Shown: piece by piece, positions 58,901 through 64,000 of the stretch
How the letters are laid out: each line of letters starts with the position of its first letter
Numbering within the stretch: the first letter of the stretch is position 1
Source: Desmodesmus armatus
Taxonomy: Eukaryota; Chlorophyta; Chlorophyceae; Sphaeropleales; Scenedesmaceae
Reading direction: 5' to 3'
NCBI GenBank assembly: GCA_007449985.2
Contig: VIIQ02000117.1
Coordinates: 145,001-209,000, forward strand
Length of the DNA: 64,000 nucleotides
Program-made: the position numbers and the translations under genes
The notes under the pieces: generated by a model
Databases searched by the model: none
What the model saw: only the letters and a program-made list of their open reading frames with translations
What the model was told of the DNA's origin: nothing

Positions 58901-61900
58901 GCTGAGTGGCCTGTTTGACGCCCTGGATGGGGCAGAGTACGTGCCAGATAGGGACCGCTACCTGCAAGTGCTGGAGGTGGGTGAGGCGGTCAACACGGTC
59001 AATGTCCATGCTTGTCGGCTGCGCCGCTGTGCTACTTGGCTAGGCTACTTGGCCTAGCGCTAGTAAGTCAGCCGAAGTGCTTGCTACAGAACAGGCACCT
59101 CCTCGAGGTCGCTGTGCAGCTTGCTTGCTTGGTGCCTTGTGGTGCATAGCTGCATGTGTGCACAAACCACTTGCAATGCGGTTTCACCCTGCAGGTGCAA
59201 CAAACATGCATGTATTTGTGCTGTGTGCTGCTACTGTCGGTCGCAGACACGCATTCGGCCACTGCTGGGCATCACGCCATCCATGCATGCAGCAGTGCTC
59301 GCGTGGGTGCACTTCAGGCAGTACGTCCTCACTCAGGAGCCACAGCTGCTGGCAGAGACCCGGCAGCTGCTGTACAAACTGGCAGCCATGAGTGACGGGC
59401 CGGAGGCAGGGTGAGGGCGCAAGCTGCTCGGTGTCTTCCGCGACTTACTGCCTGCGCCCTGACTGTTTTGCAAGCCCTTTGCTTGCATAGGAGGGCAGAT
59501 GGTGCTTGAAGCATGTGGTGAAGGGTGTGGGGCGGCGTTGCACCCTGCTCGGTAAAGCAGAGGGACAGCTCAGCTGCGAACTGTGCAGCATGGACATCCT
59601 GTTTTGGTTACTGGGCTGCAGCCACGTGCAGTCAGCCAAGTGCTGCATTGACACACCGTGTTGCGATGGTGCGGTGCTTGTGTGCGCTGCAGGGTGAAAG
59701 CTGCCGTGGGTGTGTCAGGCAGCCCTGGCCGCGCGGTCGGCGGCACGGCAAACAGCTCCAGTCTGCAGGATGCAGCCTTTGCCAAGAACGTGGGGCAGGC
59801 AGTGGTGGATTGGATTCTTGAGAGGCTGTCCGACTACCACAAGAGGTTTGTGGTTCCAGTTGATACATCTATATGAGAGCCGTAGCACATCATGGCACTG
59901 TAGCCGGGCACCATGTCTGCTGAAACTTGGGTCCAGAGGAATCAGCGCAAGCTGCCACTGTGTGACAACATTTTGAAGGTGTTGGTTGACATGCTAGCAG
60001 CAAGGTCAGGTTTAGCTCGACCTTGCTTCAAGTTCAACGGTCGCTCACTGTGTTGCATCCCCGGTTGTGGCTTGGTTGCTGCTTGCAGGCTGGATGCCTT
60101 GGGTGGTCCTGAGAGGATCAGTGGGTTGGTGGACCTCCTTGTCTTTGCATCTACGTGTCGAGGAGCCTCCGAGGAGGAGGTGAGCAGCACTGCACATACA
60201 CGGCTGGTTGCAAGTCATGTGTCAATCACATAGCATGCTGTATGCTTGGTCGTGGGCAAGAGGTATGAGGTGCACTGCACGCAAAAGCAGCTCTGCAGTG
60301 TGAGAGTGTGGCCAAAAGTCCAACCCATAGCACCCCAGGCTTAACTGCATCGTCCTGACTTGTGATGATGTGCTGTGCTATGCTGTGCCGTGCTGTGCTG
60401 TCTTCAGATTGGCAGGGCGCTGCTAGAAGCTGTCAGCCTGAGCGTAGCTGCAGAGCTGCAGCGCAGGATGGACGCAGCAGCTGCAGCGGCTGACGGTGAT
60501 GCTGCAGACCATGGCAGTGAGGCCAGGCGGTGTGCTGACGTGTGCAGGACAGCCAAGACGCTGGTTGCTGAGGAGCACTTGTGGACAAAGTGAGTCTGCT
60601 TTGCGGATGCCTGAGCGGAATGTCTTTTGAACATCGTTTTCAGGGTTGCTGGCCATCGCCAGCACAAGTCACACAACTGCAGAGGCTACCAATTTCACAG
60701 GGCCTTTGAACCAACAGACCAACTCCCCTCAAGCCATGCTGCATCAGTGGCGCTCTCAGCAGGACATGGTCCCCAGCTCACACTGCAAGCACTTCAACTT
60801 CACCCGTGTCATTGCTGCTATGTCTTTGTGCAGGAGCTTTGCTGCGCAGCTGCCTGAGGCATTCCCAGTTGCACTGTCGGTCCTGCAGGAGGCGGCAGGT
60901 GCTGTGCTGGTGCCGTGGCTGTCTACGCAGCCTGTGCTGGACGAAGACACCTGCGAGGTGAGGCCTAGGGTTTTAAGGTCGAGATTTAGGGTATTGGTCC
61001 ATGATGCACGATGTCACCTGCAGGGTAAGTCCTGGAGGTGCAACTGTGGTTTGAAGTTGGGTTTCACTCTGTGGTGGTGGGTGAGGTCTGTGGGATGAGG
61101 CCCAGGCAACAGTCAACACCAGTCAAGACAGGGCTTGGTAATACTGCTACAGGTTGTGGATATGCTCTCTAGCAGTTGCAGAGGTCAGGTAGCTGTCCCA
61201 CACACGTGTGAAGCAGCTACCTGACTGGAGCTGGATGCTGCTGTTGTACAACCGTATTGTTGTGGTTTGCTGGTACGCTGTTGACAAGTGTGCATGTGGA
61301 GCTCCTGCAAGAGACCTCATTGTGCTGTTGTTGTGCTGTGCTGTGCGGTGCGGTGCGGTGCGGTGCAGGCTCTGCGGTGTGCCCTCGACCTTGAGCCAAG
61401 GTTGATGACCTCAATCAGGATGGCTGCTGGTGGCAGCTGTCGCTACTCCTGCACTGCAAGGCTGTTTGGTATGTGGACTTGCCGCTGCATGGCAGCGCCT
61501 GTGCATGAAGCTTTGACTTATGGCACACTGCTGTCACAAACGCAACAGCAGGCATTGTATGCTGGACCCATGGCATGCCCACGTGTTTGGAGTCATTGCT
61601 TTCCCTCACTTGGCAAGCGCCTTGGTTGACGTTTTGCCTCTGTGGGCAGCATGTGACTTTTGGGCATCTGATGTTGTGTTGACTGCCCTGTGCTGCCACA
61701 GCCTCCGTCCGGCCCTGGAACATGCCTGCACAGCTGCAGCCGCTGCTGTCAGCTTGGCTGGAGAAGCAGATGAGTGGCTTCAGTCTCTGGGTGGACAGGC
61801 AGCTGCAGCAGGAGGACTGGAGGCCCCTGGGGGTGGGGCAGGTGGGATGAGGTGCAGCTGGGGCCTGGGGTTGGTTTTGCATGGTTGCTTCAGTGGTAGT

Positions 61901-64000
61901 CAAAGGTGCTGTGATAGCTGCACGACAATGTGGCTCGGCTGTGCAGCATGCAGACGAGCGCCTGCGGGTGTACTACTAGTGTATTGTCTCACACTCGGCT
62001 CTTGTGGCACCACCGCATGCTACAGGCCATCCTGAAATACGCGCATGCTACGCTGTGGCATGACATACAGCGCCTGCATCCTACTGCCTGTCTGTGGCAG
62101 GGTTGGTTTCCAGTTGAGCAATGGAGCTGTGGTTGACTTGGATGTTCTCTGTCCTGCAGGCGCACTCTGCTAGTGCTCGTGAGGTGCGGCGGATCGCCAT
62201 GGAGGCGCTGGAGGCTCTGTTTGGGCTGCAGCTGCCGCTGCCGCCCAGCACGGTACGGCAGTACATGCAGGGAATCGCGGCAATGATGACCAGGTGGGGC
62301 CATGTGCTGCTCCCACCGCCTGTGCTGGACAACTGTTCCAGAGGCTGCCAGCACTGTTCGCTGCCGTAGGGTAGTCTGGGTAGTTCATATTGTCTGCTAA
62401 GAGGTTGTCACCACCCTCAGACATGAAGCATGTGCTGCGTGTGTTGACACCTTTGACACACACAAAGCTTGCGTTTTGAATGCAGACGTAGGAACCCTGT
62501 ACGTGCTTGCATGCGTGCAAGAGTAGTGCAGAGCCCCTGGCCGTCGTGGCATGCATGCATGCATGCATGCAGAGTCTAGATCATTTCAAGCACGCCTTGT
62601 TTAAGTGTATGCTTGCTTGCACACACACACACACACAGGGGACAGGCCAGCTTGACTCCTGTGCAGCCTGGCTGTCAGCAGCGCTGCCCATTGGCCAGGA
62701 GGTGGTTGACTACAGTGCACGCCAATCCAGCGTGTGTGTACTGGCTTGGTGTGGTGCGTCTGCAGGTACCTGGATGCCATTCTTGCACAGCTGGGCAGCG
62801 AGACAGTCATGATCCCCCCCACGCCACACCTGACCCGCTATAAGCGCGAGGTGGCGGTGAAACAGGTATGGTCCTCCTGACAGGGCAGCAGCTGCTTCCT
62901 GTCAACTGGCATGTACATGAACCTCACCGTGCCTCTCCGGTTGTTGCAAAGTCGTTTTAGCTGTGTGCACATGCCTCTTTCCTTCACATTTTCTACCAGG
63001 CACCTAGGGCTGCATAGTGTTGGGCGAGCGGTTGGCTCAGGCCCAAACCCATCCCTGTTGGCATACAAGCTTCAAAGTCCCCCCAGCGGCTTCGGACTTG
63101 CACCCAAACAGACTTGCTGACTTGTGCTTTATCGTACTGTACCATAGTGGTACTAGTACTGAACTGTTCGTACTGCGATACCAGCTGGCACTGATCTTGG
63201 CTACTGGTTTTCTGTACTTGCAGGAGGAGGCTGAGAGTCAGCTGCCCGGTATGCCCACCCAGCAGCCTGCAGCCAGTGCCACAAGCCGCAAGGGTGTCCA
63301 CTTTGCTGACTCGGTGCGGCGCACTGAGGACGAGCCGTGTGCTGCGCGTGTCAGCGGCCTGACCACCCCTGTGCTGGTGGTGATGATGGCCAGCCTGGCA
63401 TACCTAGCAGACACTCTGCAGGTAAGGGCAGCATGTGGCACTGCCTTGATGTATGGCAGTAGTGTAGAGGTGTTGAAGGCGCATAAATATGGTTTAGGTG
63501 CAGAAAACAGGACAGCATGCCCTACAGTCGGTGTGAGTGGGGACAGCTGCCGTTCCTGGCAGACACCCTGCATGTAAAGGCAGCACCAGGACATGCTTAG
63601 CGTTGTGCTGTCTTTCTGTTGCAGCTCCTGGCAGGCAGTGTCAAGCAGTTGCGCCAGCAGGAGCAGCAAGCACGCACCAGCGGCACCGGCAGCCCACTGC
63701 CAGCCTATCCCATGGAGGATGGCAGCACAACAGCACCTGCAGCTAACCCTTTCATGTCTGAGGGTGGTGAAAACCCCTTAGCAGACGATATAGGCTACCC
63801 AGACTACCCTGCTGCAGCGAACAGTGCTGGCAGCTTCTGGAACAGCAGTCCCCAAGGCAGCAGCACAGGCGGTGGGAGCAGCAGTGGCCCCGTATGGGGT
63901 GCAAGCAAACCTCCTTTACAGCAGCAGCAGCAAGCATCGGGTGGGGTGCAAGGGAAGCAGGGCGGCTGGAACTGGGATGCTGGCGGTATGGGTCAGGGCA
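55945..64000 (+). CDS. PATROL1-like MUN/DUF810 domain protein (right end cut by window)
   Basis: Clear exons: 55945-56282, 56451-56629, 56947-57054, 57262-57349, 57695-57871, 58186-58297, 59247-59410, 59693-59845, 60089-60179, 60408-60589, 60834-60957, 61369-61429, 61702-61841, 62160-62293, 62766-62865, 63224-63421, 63625 to the end. The part 58539-58976 is less sure: LCRLELPLGSARLP and later NSQRRSVGVSGYWS, MYPKITDSINRRAG and FDALDGAEYVPDRDRYLQ lie in three different frames. Family marks: LTEGEVKDLAYLVFACN, FRSFVTWRDTLSHVLL, DDFDEVEYRAASEAVRQQTH, LGITPSMHAAVLAWVHFRQY, VLTQEPQLLAETRQLL, VVDWILERLSDYHKR, LVPWLSTQPVLDEDTCE, PLLSAWLEKQMSGFSLWVDR, QLQQEDWRPLG. Plant PATROL1 is a Munc13-like trafficking protein; the role here is inferred. 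The open 3' exon is Gly/Ser/Pro-rich with an NPF motif. Confidence 0.72.
60365..60407 (+). promoter_or_regulatory. TGTGC-type repeat 3' splice tract in MUN gene
   Basis: TGTGCTGTGCTATGCTGTGC followed by CGTGCTGTGCTGTCTTCAG precedes the exon at 60408. A second tract of CTGTG/CGGTG units (61322-61368) precedes the exon at 61369. Confidence 0.6.
62292..62428 (-). repeat. Inverted copy of a downstream MUN-gene exon segment
   Basis: Read on the minus strand, 62428-62292 gives F-M-S-E-G-G-D-N-L-L-A-D-N and N-Y-P-D-Y-P-T-A-A-N-S-A-G-S-L-W-N-S. This matches the plus-strand exon segment 63751-63895 (F-M-S-E-G-G-E-N-P-L-A-D-D, Y-P-D-Y-P-A-A-A-N-S-A-G-S-F-W-N-S). The copy begins at the donor of the exon ending at 62293 and is antisense to the transcript, so the pre-mRNA contains complementary arms about 1.3 kb apart. 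Confidence 0.9.
63395..63592 (+). repeat. Duplicated 3' edge of MUN-gene exon (ends 63421)
   Basis: Exon end plus donor (CTAGCAGACACTCTGCAG/GTAAGGGCAGCA) recurs as CTGGCAGACACCCTGCATGT then AAAGGCAGCA, boundary near 63573, 152 bp downstream in the intron. Confidence 0.8.

Noticed and set aside
62549..62571. GCATGCATGCAT run as an origin or RY-type element
   Set aside because: Simple GCAT tetranucleotide repeat inside an intron; no supporting context.

Overview
This 64 kb window is nuclear DNA of a eukaryote, most likely a green alga (Chlorophyta, probably a chlorophycean/volvocalean). Genes are split into many short exons with GT-AG introns. Third positions are GC-rich, introns are full of CTG, CA, GA and long poly-C runs, and interstitial CCCTAAA telomere-type repeats occur. 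The gene set is plant/algal: Duc1-type protein, ArsM, SKI8, plastid-type IPP isomerase, APS kinase, PATROL1-like MUN protein. No species is claimed. All exon models were built by hand from splice signals, phase continuity and remembered family motifs.

Layout, left to right. A GC-rich repeat and a small secreted protein (670-1059, -). A 3.8 kb repeat-bearing gap. A Duc1/DUF1769 protein (4837-7726, -). An arsenite methyltransferase with an unusual Cys-Cys-Pro repeat tail (9167-13591, -). A SKI8/WDR61 WD-repeat protein (14631-18501, -). IPP isomerase (19227-23101, +). A repeat-rich gap. Two unrecognised, possibly NTF2-like genes, head to head (26099-28812, -, and 29126-33914, +). The second has an in-frame TAG, a truncated LINE in one intron and a TIR-type DNA element in another. 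A SANT/Myb-like + UBA protein (34542-37963, +). A secreted isochorismatase-like hydrolase (38894-40972, +). A CobW/ZNG1 GTPase (42292-47142, -), divergent from a nitroreductase (47432-49518, +). An INTS4-like HEAT protein (50929-52943, -), divergent from APS kinase (53151-55162, +). A PATROL1/MUN-domain gene that runs off the right edge (55945->64000, +).

The genes do not form a pathway; this is an ordinary mixed gene neighbourhood. The striking property is structural. In at least six genes, segments spanning an exon-intron boundary (or the terminal exon and 3' flank) are tandemly duplicated, so introns or 3' flanks carry decoy copies of the adjacent exon edge, usually with the splice site. 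Seven of the measured copy spacings fall between 150 and 159 bp. One exon segment of the MUN gene also has an inverted copy inside an upstream intron. Several 3' splice sites are preceded by pure TGTGC/CTGTG-type tandem repeats. These features, and the cysteine tail of ArsM, are the most unusual things seen here.
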